Assembly: GCA_022707885.1 (NCBI GenBank)
Contig: JAKIZT010000003.1
Span: 1-64,000 of the forward strand
DNA: 64,000 nt
Origin: Caldisericales bacterium
GTDB taxonomy: Bacteria > Caldisericota > Caldisericia > JAAYUI01
Direction of reading: 5' to 3'
Shown one piece after another: positions 1-8,401 of the stretch; position 1 is the first letter of the stretch; every line of letters starts with the position of its first letter. The notes under the pieces are model-generated. The model was not told where the DNA came from, searched no databases, and was given only the letters and a program-made list of their open reading frames with translations. Made by a program: the position numbers and the translations under genes.

Positions 1-1440
1 GCCTGCGCCAGCTGCAACGGCAAGATTTGCCCAAAGGAAATTGGTGTTGGATGTTGTCTTGAGGTATATGAATTCATCATATTCGTAAGTATCATTCGGG
101 TTGCCTGGGGTATTTCCATTGGTATGGACATACCTTCTACCGGTATTGCCTGATGGGTTGAGTGGAAGGATGATTGGGTTATTGAGGAAATCCAGATCAA
201 CACTGGAGACATTGGTGTCATGGCGATAGTTGGCTGTCTCACCACCTCTGGTAACGGAGGTATTCATGAGACGGATATCATCAACTTCGAGGTTATTACC
301 AGTGTTGTTCATGCCTTTGCGATAGATGTATTCGTATGGATCGTACTGGCCGTTGTTGTTGGCATCAACATAAACTTCGCAACCTGGTGAGCAATCTGGA
401 TATGCCTCTGTGGAACCAATAAAGTCAATGCAATTAAGCTTGTAGTCCCAGTCAATGTCATAGTTTGTAACACATTTGTTGAGGTATGGGTCATAAGCCG
501 TCATGTATCCAACAGTTGACACGTTGCGTGGAAGAATTTCCGGGACATTCTGTGGGCATGAGCCATTGGAATCCGGTGTTTTTACTACTGGGTTTGTGTA
601 TTTGTATGGATTTGGGACATTCTGTTCATTCCATGGATAATCATGGTTCGGAATTGGGTCATAGTCGGCCATATCGCCCCAGCCAATTCTCCACACTCTG
701 TCAACCAGGTTCCCAAAAGTATCATACTTCCACCAGAAATAAGTTTTCTTGGAATAATCTCTTCTGAGCTGGTTAATATTGTACGGTCCCTGAGTATTAT
801 TTGTGGGAAGAGGATCTCTGGTGCCTTTTGGATTGTTGAGGCATGAGCCTTCTTGATAAGTCTGTGCCTGTGGAAGGTAGAACATTGGGTCAGCGGTGAT
901 ATCAAGGTTGCAGTTGTGGAAGATACCGTCTGGATCGAGCCAAAGTTCACCATTTGTATCAATAATGGCATACCAGTGAGCATACATCTGGCTTTCACCA
1001 GCATTTGGCTTGACGGTCAAGAATATTTCAGTCCACCACGCATATTGGTTGATGGCATAATTGTTGTTGAAGTCACGGTTTCCGGCCTCATCACGGCCAA
1101 GTGCGGACCAACCCTGAGTCGGGATCAAACGTGGCATCGCATAGTCATTATTGACAGATGGGCGCCCCCAAACTTCCTGGCCTTCCTTCTGCCATGGAAC
1201 AAGGCGATAACCCTTGCCACCGGCATCCTTAGCAACAACATCGGCTGGATCCAGTGTCGACGGGTTGAGCAATACTCCGTCACGATCCTGGCCTACCCTG
1301 AACCACCTGTTGAAAAGCATGGTCGCGGGAATATTGCCAGAATTGTCCCTGACTTTACTTTCGGCAAACGTGATTTGAAGGGCGGGGGTAAGGGACAAAA
1401 CCAACGCCAGCGCTACGATCAACGAAGCAAATCTCTTCAT
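1..1440 (-). CDS. Giant secreted surface protein A, N-terminal 480 residues (cut by left edge)
   Basis: The reading frame is open from an ATG at 1440 to the window edge with no stop, so the C-terminus lies outside. The N-terminus is a signal peptide (MKRF, a long hydrophobic run, then a small-residue cleavage region near residue 26). AAGGAGAG lies just upstream of the ATG. A block around HWYAIIDTNGELWLDPDG matches corresponding blocks in the two giant proteins at 20168-29407 and 34687-43716, so this is a third paralogue. Asp/Asn/Gly-rich stretches such as DANNNGQYDPYE resemble calcium-binding loops. Tyr, Asn, Pro and Asp are abundant, as expected for an exported beta-rich protein. Role unknown; a cell-surface or S-layer-like structural protein is an inference. 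Transcription is probably from the sigma-54 promoter at 1710-1725. Confidence 0.88.
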   Translation of the reverse strand, partial: MKRFASLIVALALVLSLTPALQITFAESKVRDNSGNIPATMLFNRWFRVGQDRDGVLLNPSTLDPADVVAKDAGGKGYRLVPWQKEGQEVWGRPSVNNDYAMPRLIPTQGWSALGRDEAGNRDFNNNYAINQYAWWTEIFLTVKPNAGESQMYAHWYAIIDTNGELWLDPDGIFHNCNLDITADPMFYLPQAQTYQEGSCLNNPKGTRDPLPTNNTQGPYNINQLRRDYSKKTYFWWKYDTFGNLVDRVWRIGWGDMADYDPIPNHDYPWNEQNVPNPYKYTNPVVKTPDSNGSCPQNVPEILPRNVSTVGYMTAYDPYLNKCVTNYDIDWDYKLNCIDFIGSTEAYPDCSPGCEVYVDANNNGQYDPYEYIYRKGMNNTGNNLEVDDIRLMNTSVTRGGETANYRHDTNVSSVDLDFLNNPIILPLNPSGNTGRRYVHTNGNTPGNPNDTYEYDEFIYLKTTSNTNFLWANLAVAAGAG

Positions 1441-1699
1441 ATACGCTCTCCTTTTAACAAGGTTTAGCAGTCCACTAGGACTGGGACTTAACGTCCAATC
1501 CGCTTTGGCACACTTAAACATCAATAGACTTCAGCCCGAAGTCCTGGGAGCACAAAAAACAAATGTGCCGCACAAATCTTATTCCAATCATTTCACTGGA
1601 ACGTAATAAACAAAAACTAGAAGGCCGAATCCAATCCTGCGTTGCGCACTAAAGAAGAAATCAAACCAATGCGATGCACGCTCAATTGTCACCTTCCTC
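1441..1699 (-). other. Long 5' leader of giant gene A
   Basis: About 260 nt without a gene lie between the predicted sigma-54 start site (near 1699) and the ATG at 1440. Two small hairpins can be drawn: GACTTC/GAAGTC at 1527-1543 with a 5-nt loop, and AGTCC/GGACT at 1469-1482 close to the ribosome binding site. No known riboswitch was recognised. The two other giant genes also have long leaders. Confidence 0.45.
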
Positions 1700-1709
1700 T
1701 CTTATATTA

Positions 1710-1725
1710 TGCAAAATCCATGCCA
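1710..1725 (-). promoter_or_regulatory. Sigma-54 promoter of giant gene A
   Basis: On the minus strand the sequence reads TGGCATG-GATT-TTGCA. The GG and GC are separated by exactly 10 nt, matching the RpoN -24/-12 consensus TGGCACG-N4-TTGCA. The same element with the same spacing precedes giant genes B (29587-29602) and C (43944-43959). Predicted transcription start is about 12 nt downstream, near 1699. Confidence 0.8.
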
Positions 1726-1860
1726 CTGGCCGTATATAGCAAAAATCTCTATTGTTTTCTAAATATCTCGCCTATGGGAAGTGGATATAAATGCCCAACC
1801 ACCTCAAATAATGGGTTGTAATCTCACTTGATGGGTAATTGTCACACTTTAGATAAAAAT

Positions 1861-1883
1861 GGTTCACTTGTGTGTATACTAAG
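1861..1883. promoter_or_regulatory. Candidate enhancer (upstream activator site) for giant gene A
   Basis: GGTTCACTTGTGTGTATACT lies 135 bp upstream of the -24 element. Read on the minus strand it contains CTTAGTATACACAC, very close to CTTATATACACAC at the same distance (136 bp) from the giant C promoter. Position and conservation fit a binding site for a sigma-54 activator. The activator itself is not identified. Confidence 0.5.
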
Positions 1884-1889
1884 TTTATG

Positions 1890-4613
1890 CTAAAAACCGC
1901 TACGAAATATTATTGATAATGATTTTTTCTCACCTAGATGACTGTTAGCAGACAAGGTAAGGACGATTTGTCCATCAGTACCCCGCCAATCCCCTGGAAT
2001 GCTGAAATAAGAAGATATTTTACCAGATTGGCCAGGGCCAAGGGACATAGTCTTTGGGGAAAAGTTCAAATCGAGGCCTCCGGTTATGGATGCCATTATT
2101 ATGAAATCCTGATTAAGATTTGAAAGATTGGAAATAAAAAACTCGACTGACTGTGTCGAGCCAGGAGTAAAAGTTCTGTCTTCCGAATTTGAGAAAACAT
2201 CGAAATCAAAATAATCTCTTGCTCCAAGCTCGACTGAAGTTGCGCCCAGAACAGCAAGAGTTTTCGGGTTTTGCGCGAAAGCAACTATTCTGCTATTGTT
2301 AAGTTTAACGTCATAGCCTTCAGGCATTCTTTTGACGGCAAACTTAAAAGAATCTACATAGTTTTCTTTGCCAGCTTTGATTTTTTTCTGGGCGATAATG
2401 TCTCTCACAACAAAATGGTGTTCCTTCTCGCCATTTTCGGAATAATAATATATGTTGTCCTCAACAAGCAGGAAAACAAGATTTACATCGAGGCCTTCAG
2501 GCTGATCCAGGGCACCAACAGAAATCCAAATCTTCCCTTCATCATCTTTTGCAGTTGCCGACAGGAGCATGGACAATTTTTGTATTTTGTCCGAAGCATC
2601 AAAGGCGGCCCTCATTTTCCAGTACTCAAAAGTGGAGCCTGAGTATCGCCTTCCTTTTATCCTGTCAGGAGCAAACCTGTTCTCGGAGCCTGAAGCAAAG
2701 TTGACCACTTCACCATTAAACGCGGTGAGTGGGACTCCTTGCCCACCATACAACTTGAACCTCTCAAAGTTCCCGGGTTGGGTCATACCAGTTTCTTCAA
2801 GATCATTTTCATCGAGTGTGTAGTATGCGACCGGCAAAACTTTTCTTGGGCCATATTCCTGTGCAATTCTGCATTGTGCCTCTCTGTGAAAACCACAGTT
2901 TTCGCACCAGTGGGCCGTAAATGTTTCAAGAAGACATGTTCTTAAAGATTGATCAACGCTCTTTGTTATTGTCATGATCGTGAGTTGCTGCTTGGCAGAG
3001 AAAAACGGTTCTTTTTTGGATTTTGCCTCAATATCAATGGTATAGATTCCAGGTCTCATCCTTCCAATAGGAGTTATAGTAAGAGATGTGCACACCGTTT
3101 CTGGCAGATCAAGCTCTTTCGGTTCGGCTTCTATAAGAATAGTAGTAAGGGTGAGTTCCTCAACGCCCTTTGCAGGTTTTGCCCAAGAGGGGGAATATTT
3201 TGGCTGTGAAACAAGAAGCTCAACCGGCCCAGAAAACCCGTTTTGGACAGAGAGCGCCACCATGCAACTGGAAGTGGCCTCGCTCATCATCATGAGGTTT
3301 GATGCAATTTGCCTGAAATAAAAACCAGGAGTTCTTGAGATGCTCCCCCTAAGAAGCACCTTGAACATCTCGTTCCCGATCTTTAGTGATACATACCCGG
3401 AAATCGGACCGTTTTTCGCTTCGATCTTGACCTGTAGTGTAACAGTTGTTCCCCTGAAGTAATAAGGGGAAACCGAAACAGATTGTGTTCCCTCAATCCA
3501 GCACTGCCCTTCGATACAAACATAAGAAACTGAGGTGACAAGTATTTCGAGGGTGTCACCAAACCTGCAGTTGCCAAAATCAAGAAACTTGGGACTCACA
3601 ACAATTGACGGTATGTCCTGAGTTTGGGCTTGAAATGGAAGGCCATCCAATCTCGGTGATTGCCATACGGTTTTTATAGATTCAACAAGAATCCTGCCAT
3701 TTTCGGTGTCGGCAACATAGACACACTCGTCGTCAATGGCAATGCCGGTTGGGCGATTCATTATGATTGGGGGCTCTTTAGAGAAATCAGATGACACATC
3801 CTCGGAGTGGAAATAATCAATTGGGGAGTTGATGTCTCCAAACCTGCCCCAGGAAACAGGATCATTGCCAATTCGGGACCTCACAAGTACATCATTGCAA
3901 TACTTGTCAACAATATACTGGTTCCCCAGATTATCGAATGTGATGTCAGAAGGCCATGAAAGCGACTCTGGTCCCCTGCCAGGACTCCCGAAGGACCCTA
4001 TATAGCCACCTTTTTGCGTATATTCCTTGAGTTGTCCAGCACCTGCATCACATACATATATCCTATCACCATAAGTTGCGATTGATGTTGGATAAACAAG
4101 CTGTCCTTTTTCAATTCCTGGGATGCCAAAAGAACCAACAACCTGGCCAAATCTGGTCAATCTTGTGACTCTTCTTTTCTGATTATCAAGAACAAGTACG
4201 GCCCCACCTGACTCAGCAACATCCACCGGCCTCTCAAAATGCTTGTCTTCGACAGTAAGTGAACGCAACTCATTCATGAATTGATCCAGAAGCAAGATCC
4301 TCTTGTTACCTGAATCAGCGACAACGATTTCTCCTGTTGGAAGGGAACAGATTCCCATTGGTGATGAAAGTTTTGTTTCACCAAAAACATTTTTTCTGGC
4401 AATGAGTTCACCTGATGTCGAGAAACACAAGATTTCATTAAGTTGTGTATCTGTCACAAAAAGCTGGCCATTTAAAACACAAATGGAATGAGGTTTTGAA
4501 AGGATGTCTTTCCCAATTTGAACAGCCTTGCCACTTTGGGAGGTAGCAAAAGACGGGAAAAGAACAACAAATGGCAAAACGATCGCGAGTGCCATCCTAA
4601 GTGTTTTGCTCAT
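1890..4613 (-). CDS. Secreted NHL-propeller protein with C-terminal Omp28/thioredoxin-like domain
   Basis: 907 residues. A signal peptide (about residues 1-26) is followed by NHL-type repeats (about 30-330; repeated units such as PTGIAIDDECVYVADTENG), then an Ig-like segment (about 335-550). A thioredoxin-like part carries the CxxC motif CENC (about residue 571) in the context TFTAHWCENCGFHREAQC, typical of Omp28-type secreted proteins, and a final beta-sandwich follows. NHL propellers bind ligands or partners; the CxxC domain could be a thiol-disulfide or adhesion module outside the membrane. No partner gene shares an operon with it. A promoter TTGACC-N17-TATATC ends 9 nt before the ATG, and there is no Shine-Dalgarno. 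Function is not established; the domain order is the secure part. Confidence 0.85.
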   Translation of the reverse strand: MSKTLRMALAIVLPFVVLFPSFATSQSGKAVQIGKDILSKPHSICVLNGQLFVTDTQLNEILCFSTSGELIARKNVFGETKLSSPMGICSLPTGEIVVADSGNKRILLLDQFMNELRSLTVEDKHFERPVDVAESGGAVLVLDNQKRRVTRLTRFGQVVGSFGIPGIEKGQLVYPTSIATYGDRIYVCDAGAGQLKEYTQKGGYIGSFGSPGRGPESLSWPSDITFDNLGNQYIVDKYCNDVLVRSRIGNDPVSWGRFGDINSPIDYFHSEDVSSDFSKEPPIIMNRPTGIAIDDECVYVADTENGRILVESIKTVWQSPRLDGLPFQAQTQDIPSIVVSPKFLDFGNCRFGDTLEILVTSVSYVCIEGQCWIEGTQSVSVSPYYFRGTTVTLQVKIEAKNGPISGYVSLKIGNEMFKVLLRGSISRTPGFYFRQIASNLMMMSEATSSCMVALSVQNGFSGPVELLVSQPKYSPSWAKPAKGVEELTLTTILIEAEPKELDLPETVCTSLTITPIGRMRPGIYTIDIEAKSKKEPFFSAKQQLTIMTITKSVDQSLRTCLLETFTAHWCENCGFHREAQCRIAQEYGPRKVLPVAYYTLDENDLEETGMTQPGNFERFKLYGGQGVPLTAFNGEVVNFASGSENRFAPDRIKGRRYSGSTFEYWKMRAAFDASDKIQKLSMLLSATAKDDEGKIWISVGALDQPEGLDVNLVFLLVEDNIYYYSENGEKEHHFVVRDIIAQKKIKAGKENYVDSFKFAVKRMPEGYDVKLNNSRIVAFAQNPKTLAVLGATSVELGARDYFDFDVFSNSEDRTFTPGSTQSVEFFISNLSNLNQDFIIMASITGGLDLNFSPKTMSLGPGQSGKISSYFSIPGDWRGTDGQIVLTLSANSHLGEKKSLSIIFRSGF

Positions 4614-4622
4614 CTTGGGTAA

Positions 4623-4651
4623 GATATATCAATAATGCAGGGAGAGGTCAA
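4623..4651 (-). promoter_or_regulatory. Near-leaderless promoter of the NHL/Omp28 gene
   Basis: Minus strand: TTGACC (4646-4651), 17-nt spacer, TATATC (4623-4628), then 9 nt to the ATG at 4613. With initiation about 7 nt after the -10 box the transcript would begin within 2-3 nt of the start codon. Confidence 0.6.
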
Positions 4652-4693
4652 CCGAATACCAGACAAAAATAATTTGAAATTGTAATTTTTTGG

Positions 4694-4960
4694 TCAAATT
4701 CTTGGCCATTCTTCAAGGAGTTTTTGCGCCATATCTTTTCCACAGATCCCGCCTGGAGCGCCAAAAAGGATCAGCCTGCCTTCAACATAGACCTGCAATT
4801 CCATTATTTCCATGGTGAATTTTCTAGCCTCATCATTCCCACCCGTAGACTCCCATCCTTCAGGGACATAGGATATATCGAGTTTTGGTGCGTCAAAATC
4901 AATGGCTTCGTAATCAGCTGTTGGGCCATAGCCGCACAATTCCACAATCTTAATATTCAC
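4694..4960 (-). CDS. Small conserved-looking protein downstream of the cysteine desulfurase
   Basis: 88 residues from a GTG start at 4960, 6 nt after the cysteine desulfurase stop, so it is probably the last gene of the 8183-4694 operon. It contains ELCGYGPTADYEA near the N-terminus and LILFGAPGGICGKDMAQKL near the C-terminus. The two Cys residues and the Gly-rich GAPGGICG could belong to a small sulfur-acceptor or metal-handling protein, but I do not recognise the family. The context beside a cysteine desulfurase is the only functional hint. No signal peptide or membrane segment. Confidence 0.6.
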   Translation of the reverse strand: MNIKIVELCGYGPTADYEAIDFDAPKLDISYVPEGWESTGGNDEARKFTMEIMELQVYVEGRLILFGAPGGICGKDMAQKLLEEWPRI

Positions 4961-4966
4961 TATAAC

Positions 4967-6166
4967 CTATTTTCCCAATGAAATCTTGTCCAGAGCATCT
5001 GCAATTGCCACAATATCTTCTTCATCATTCCATGGTCCAAACGAGATCCTGCAAAGGCCTTTTGGAAAACCCATTGTGTCCCTCACAAGTGGAAGCGCGC
5101 ACATGTGACCAGAACGGATGGCAATATTGAATTCTCTGTCAAGTTTTACGGCCAGCTTGTTTGGTTCCCAGCCATTAAGCTCAATAGACATCGTTGGCGT
5201 GCAATTTTCTGGCTGGTAAACCTTTAAACCATGAACTTGTGAAACGGCTTCCCTTGCCTGTTTATTGAGGGTGCTTTCATGTCGCCAGACATTCTCCTCG
5301 CCCTGCTCATGGAGCCATTCAATGGCCTTCCACAAACTGAGTATACCCTCTATTGAAGGTGTCCCCGACTCAAACCCTTCCGGAAACGGGAGGAGCTCAA
5401 AGGAATCCGTTGTAACATCTTTTATTGAACCACCGCCAACAATCAGCGGTTTAATAAGAGCCTGGGCACTCTCCCTTGCCAAAAGCAATCCAGCACCTTT
5501 TGAAGCCATCATCTTGTGACCGGCAATTGCCATAAAATCCACACCCAGGGAATCAAAACCAATTCTCTGGTGCGGCGCTAGCTGGGCGGCATCAACAACA
5601 GAGATTGCACCATTTTCAGAGGAAATTTTTGCCAGTTCCCTCATGGGTTGGATGGCACCAGTAACATTTGATGCTGCGATAAAAGCAGCAACCTTTGCTC
5701 CTTTGATTTTATCCTGAAAATCGGCAACATCGATCCTTCCGAGATCATCACACATTGCAAAAACAATCCTGGTGCCTCTTTTTTTAAGATCAAGCCATGG
5801 AAGAATATTCGCATGATGGTCGGCCATGGTGCACAAAACAGTGTCATTTGATGAAAGATCAAGACCTTTAGCAACCCAATTGATGGCATGGGTGGCACCA
5901 GGTGCAAAAGTTAGATTGGTTTTCTTTGTTCCAAGGAAAGAAGCAATTTTCTCTCTGGCTTCATCAACCATCGCTGTAACCTCAATTGATCGCCTGTAAG
6001 CTGACCTGCCAGCGTTGACACACGACTTGAGGTGGTAATCATAAACAAACGCCGCCACGGACTCAGGCAAAAGACCGGTCGCGGCGGCGTCTAGGTTATG
6101 ATACTCTGATGCGCTTGGAAATTGGTTTTTAAAGACCACTTCTCTTGAGGATTTCTGTGAGCTCAT
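4967..6166 (-). CDS. Cysteine desulfurase, group II (SufS/CsdA type)
   Basis: 399 residues from the ATG at 6166; a longer start at 6202 would overlap the roadblock gene more and has no better ribosome site. It is a PLP-dependent class V aminotransferase fold. The internal-aldimine lysine is K218 in AGHKMMASKGAG. The catalytic Cys is C356 in RSGHMCALP, matching the RSGHHCAQP loop of SufS, and the spacing is that of group II enzymes. The reaction removes sulfur from cysteine as a persulfide for Fe-S assembly or thiolation. The gene overlaps the roadblock gene by 38 nt, and no sufB/C/D/U genes are present. Being embedded with V4R and roadblock genes suggests a dedicated rather than housekeeping desulfurase (inference). 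Confidence 0.88.
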   Translation of the reverse strand: MSSQKSSREVVFKNQFPSASEYHNLDAAATGLLPESVAAFVYDYHLKSCVNAGRSAYRRSIEVTAMVDEAREKIASFLGTKKTNLTFAPGATHAINWVAKGLDLSSNDTVLCTMADHHANILPWLDLKKRGTRIVFAMCDDLGRIDVADFQDKIKGAKVAAFIAASNVTGAIQPMRELAKISSENGAISVVDAAQLAPHQRIGFDSLGVDFMAIAGHKMMASKGAGLLLARESAQALIKPLIVGGGSIKDVTTDSFELLPFPEGFESGTPSIEGILSLWKAIEWLHEQGEENVWRHESTLNKQAREAVSQVHGLKVYQPENCTPTMSIELNGWEPNKLAVKLDREFNIAIRSGHMCALPLVRDTMGFPKGLCRISFGPWNDEEDIVAIADALDKISLGK

Positions 6167-6512
6167 TTGATGCGCTCTTGCCTTCAAGATAGACCATTCC
6201 AAGATTTTTCTGTTCAGAAGTGGTGGAGATCACCAAAACGGCGTCTCTTCCAACTGAGAACAGGGTTATGTAGCCCTCTTCAGAACGGATAGTAACATCG
6301 TTAAGACGCGGTTTGCCCATCGCCTCTGATGCCCTTCTGGAAATTGAAACTAGTGATGCACTCATCGCAGCAGTTCTCTCATTCTCCTCGGAGAATGAGG
6401 TCGAGGCCAGGAGGAGGCCGTCAGAAGACGCTATCATGGCACTCTTCATCCCAGGAATCGAATTTTGTACTCTGTTGAGCACCTGAGTCATTTGTTCCCC
6501 TACTGTTGGCAT
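6129..6512 (-). CDS. Roadblock/LC7-domain protein
   Basis: 127 residues making a single roadblock/LC7 domain (MglB-like fold): an N-terminal helix (VLNRVQNSIPGMKSAMIASS), the strand DGLLLAS, a long central helix rich in Ala/Ser, and C-terminal strands. GAGGTGG precedes the ATG. Family members dimerise and often act as regulators of small Ras-like GTPases. No MglA-type GTPase is present in this operon, so the partner may be elsewhere or may be the V4R proteins encoded 17 nt upstream. Its 3' end overlaps the cysteine desulfurase start, implying translational coupling. Confidence 0.85.
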   Translation of the reverse strand: MPTVGEQMTQVLNRVQNSIPGMKSAMIASSDGLLLASTSFSEENERTAAMSASLVSISRRASEAMGKPRLNDVTIRSEEGYITLFSVGRDAVLVISTTSEQKNLGMVYLEGKSASNELTEILKRSGL

Positions 6513-6529
6513 TTTCTTCCACCTCTTTC

Positions 6530-7147
6530 CTAGTTGAATCCAAATTTTGTTTTGGATATCTTTGCCTCAAAAACACAAATGTCGCCCGACTTGGCCGCGC
6601 AAGTTGTTTCTGTGGCCACAAATGTATTTGGCTTTTGTCCAAATAGCAAGTCCATATAGCCTCCAGCTGTGCCGGTCCACATATAGCAAATCGGATAATC
6701 AGAATTCTTGCCATACCTGTTTTTGTAGGCATCAATATAGTAACTGTTCTTGACAGTCAGCTGGAGTGTTTTTGCACTTTCATCAAGCTTGCAGTCTGTA
6801 ACAAAGCCCCAGCCAAGGCAGTTCGTTATGGCGATCATTCCCTGAAGTCTGTCCTGCATGTTCTGTATCTTTGGTTCTATAAGGCTCTTCCATTCTGGAG
6901 AAGCCATTACTCCCGAAAAAATCTGATTTGCTGACCACTGGGCAGCATCAATGAGGACTTTTTCTGCAAGCTTTCTGGATGGTTCCCCACCCATTGCTTT
7001 TACTAGGGCAAGCTCTCTGTAGACATAGAATGCGGTGGGAAACGCTGAAAGCATAATATCAAATCTGCGAAGAATGCCAGTCTTCTCATCGCCAAAAAGT
7101 CCGAGATCCAGGACGGTTTTTCTGATTCCAGCCTGATCAATAGTCAT
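6530..7147 (-). CDS. V4R (4-vinyl-reductase-like) domain protein, second copy
   Basis: 205 residues. The C-terminal half has the V4R pattern YPICYMWTGTAGGYMDLLFG followed by ETTCAAKSGDICVFEA, with C154, C183 and C191 in the positions where the family places its conserved Cys/His set. V4R domains are small-molecule or metal-binding sensor modules. The N-terminal half (about 1-100) is helical and unassigned. The ATG immediately follows the stop of the other V4R gene, and its ribosome site GGAGGTG lies inside that gene. The two V4R proteins may form a heterodimeric sensor (inference). Confidence 0.8.
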   Translation of the reverse strand: MTIDQAGIRKTVLDLGLFGDEKTGILRRFDIMLSAFPTAFYVYRELALVKAMGGEPSRKLAEKVLIDAAQWSANQIFSGVMASPEWKSLIEPKIQNMQDRLQGMIAITNCLGWGFVTDCKLDESAKTLQLTVKNSYYIDAYKNRYGKNSDYPICYMWTGTAGGYMDLLFGQKPNTFVATETTCAAKSGDICVFEAKISKTKFGFN

Positions 7148-7696
7148 CTATTTCACCTCCACTTCAAAAATGCACTCGGGATTACCCACCGCCTTGCAGG
7201 CAGTTTCCTTAACGCTAACCGATCCTTTCGGTAATTTGTTGAGTACTTCCCAAACGGTGGCTATCAGACCGGCTTCAACATGGCAAACTGGCTCTTTTCT
7301 TGCATTCCAGTTCCATTTTGTCTCATTCTCGAGCCATCCCTCTGCCGTAAATGTTACACCCTTCACCTTTCCACCCTTGCCCTTGAGTTCAACAAGTTCA
7401 AAAGAGCCACAACCTATAACCCTGTAAAAATCAAAAGCTACTTTCAGCGAATCTTCAAATGACATGCCCTGTGTTTTTGCGTTTAACATGTCGGATAAAG
7501 GATCATAGGTGGAAATTTCAGTGGTAGTGAGAACAAGCTCTCTTGCATGTTCGTAGCCAAGAGTATCTTCAAAACCCTTGATAATTCTGGTGTTAAATGT
7601 GTCGCAATGATAAGCAACGGTAACTGGACCAAACATTACCGAGCCATTTTCATCATTGATTTTCAAAATCGATATCATTTCATCTCTTATTCCCAT
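7148..7696 (-). CDS. V4R (4-vinyl-reductase-like) domain protein, first copy
   Basis: 182 residues. The C-terminal V4R core shows EPVCHVEAGLIATVWEVL (C138, H139) and ETACKAVGNPECIFEVEV (C167, C175). The N-terminal part is also close to the family layout (FGPVTVAYHCDTFNTRII). It lies 1 bp after the Cys-rich 161-residue gene and 0 bp before the second V4R gene, so the products are almost certainly co-translated. Likely a cytosolic ligand- or metal-sensing protein; no signal peptide. Bacterial BchJ-type and archaeal V4R proteins are the closest precedent, but a role in pigment synthesis is not suggested by the context. Confidence 0.82.
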   Translation of the reverse strand: MGIRDEMISILKINDENGSVMFGPVTVAYHCDTFNTRIIKGFEDTLGYEHARELVLTTTEISTYDPLSDMLNAKTQGMSFEDSLKVAFDFYRVIGCGSFELVELKGKGGKVKGVTFTAEGWLENETKWNWNARKEPVCHVEAGLIATVWEVLNKLPKGSVSVKETACKAVGNPECIFEVEVK

Positions 7697-7697
7697 G

Positions 7698-8183
7698 TCA
7701 CATCTCCATTTTGATTACTTCTGAAACGCATTTATGCCCAGGTGCAAAGCTCTGCATTGTCGTTCTGGCTTTGATGCCAATGTTTCTTGCTCCTCCTGCA
7801 ATAAATTCCGCCATAATGCATGGGCATTTTGTTTTATCGACTCTTCCGGAAGAAATGATCTCTGAAAACATTTCAGAACACATATGGGCATATTGGCATT
7901 TGGATATTGTTAGACCAAGCTTGTCACCATTGCTTGTGGTTGTCCAATCTTTCTCTCTTGGATCAATTTGGCCAAGCATGGCGGCAATAGATTTGGCAAC
8001 ATCCTGGAGGTTTGATCCACTGACACTGCCATAGCCTTTCTCTTCAGCAATCATGAACATGGCCTCGCATGTTTTTGAGACAAACATTTTTAACTGTTCA
8101 ACACCCACAATATACGAATAGGCCCTGCAAACTGCCTCAATCATCAAATCAAGAAAAACCTGCAATTGTTGTTCCCTTTCCAA
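7698..8183 (-). CDS. Cys/His-rich protein heading the V4R-roadblock-desulfurase operon
   Basis: 161 residues from a TTG start at 8183; AGGAGG lies 7 nt upstream, which decides the start. Eight potential metal ligands cluster toward the C-terminus: C96, H100, C102, C120, C122, H150, C152 plus C39. The tail (TKCPCIMAEFIAGG, then GHKC) recalls the C-terminal pattern of the L-2-amino-thiazoline-4-carboxylate hydrolase-like family, but the match is too weak to assign. It is helical and soluble with no export signal. As first gene of the operon it may be a metal- or Fe-S-binding sensor (inference). Confidence 0.65.
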   Translation of the reverse strand: MEREQQLQVFLDLMIEAVCRAYSYIVGVEQLKMFVSKTCEAMFMIAEEKGYGSVSGSNLQDVAKSIAAMLGQIDPREKDWTTTSNGDKLGLTISKCQYAHMCSEMFSEIISSGRVDKTKCPCIMAEFIAGGARNIGIKARTTMQSFAPGHKCVSEVIKMEM

Positions 8184-8401
8184 GAAATGCCTCCTTTTTA
8201 AGTCAGTGACAGTTTGTATTAATAAAACAGAAAATCTGGCTTAACTTCTGACCACAGATACAATACACAACACATCTTAATAGTCAATGACAAAGTTAAT
8301 ATTTTTTTTACAATTGGTTTTTTATGATGTGACTAATTTTTATCAATATAAAAATAAATATCAACATTTTTAACCACACCGCAAGTGTTTAATGATATTA
8401 A

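Noticed and set aside
853..1467. 204-codon plus-strand open frame opposite giant gene A
   Set aside because: It is antisense to a frame with signal peptide and paralogue homology, has no ribosome site or recognisable protein features, and reads as a shadow of biased codons.
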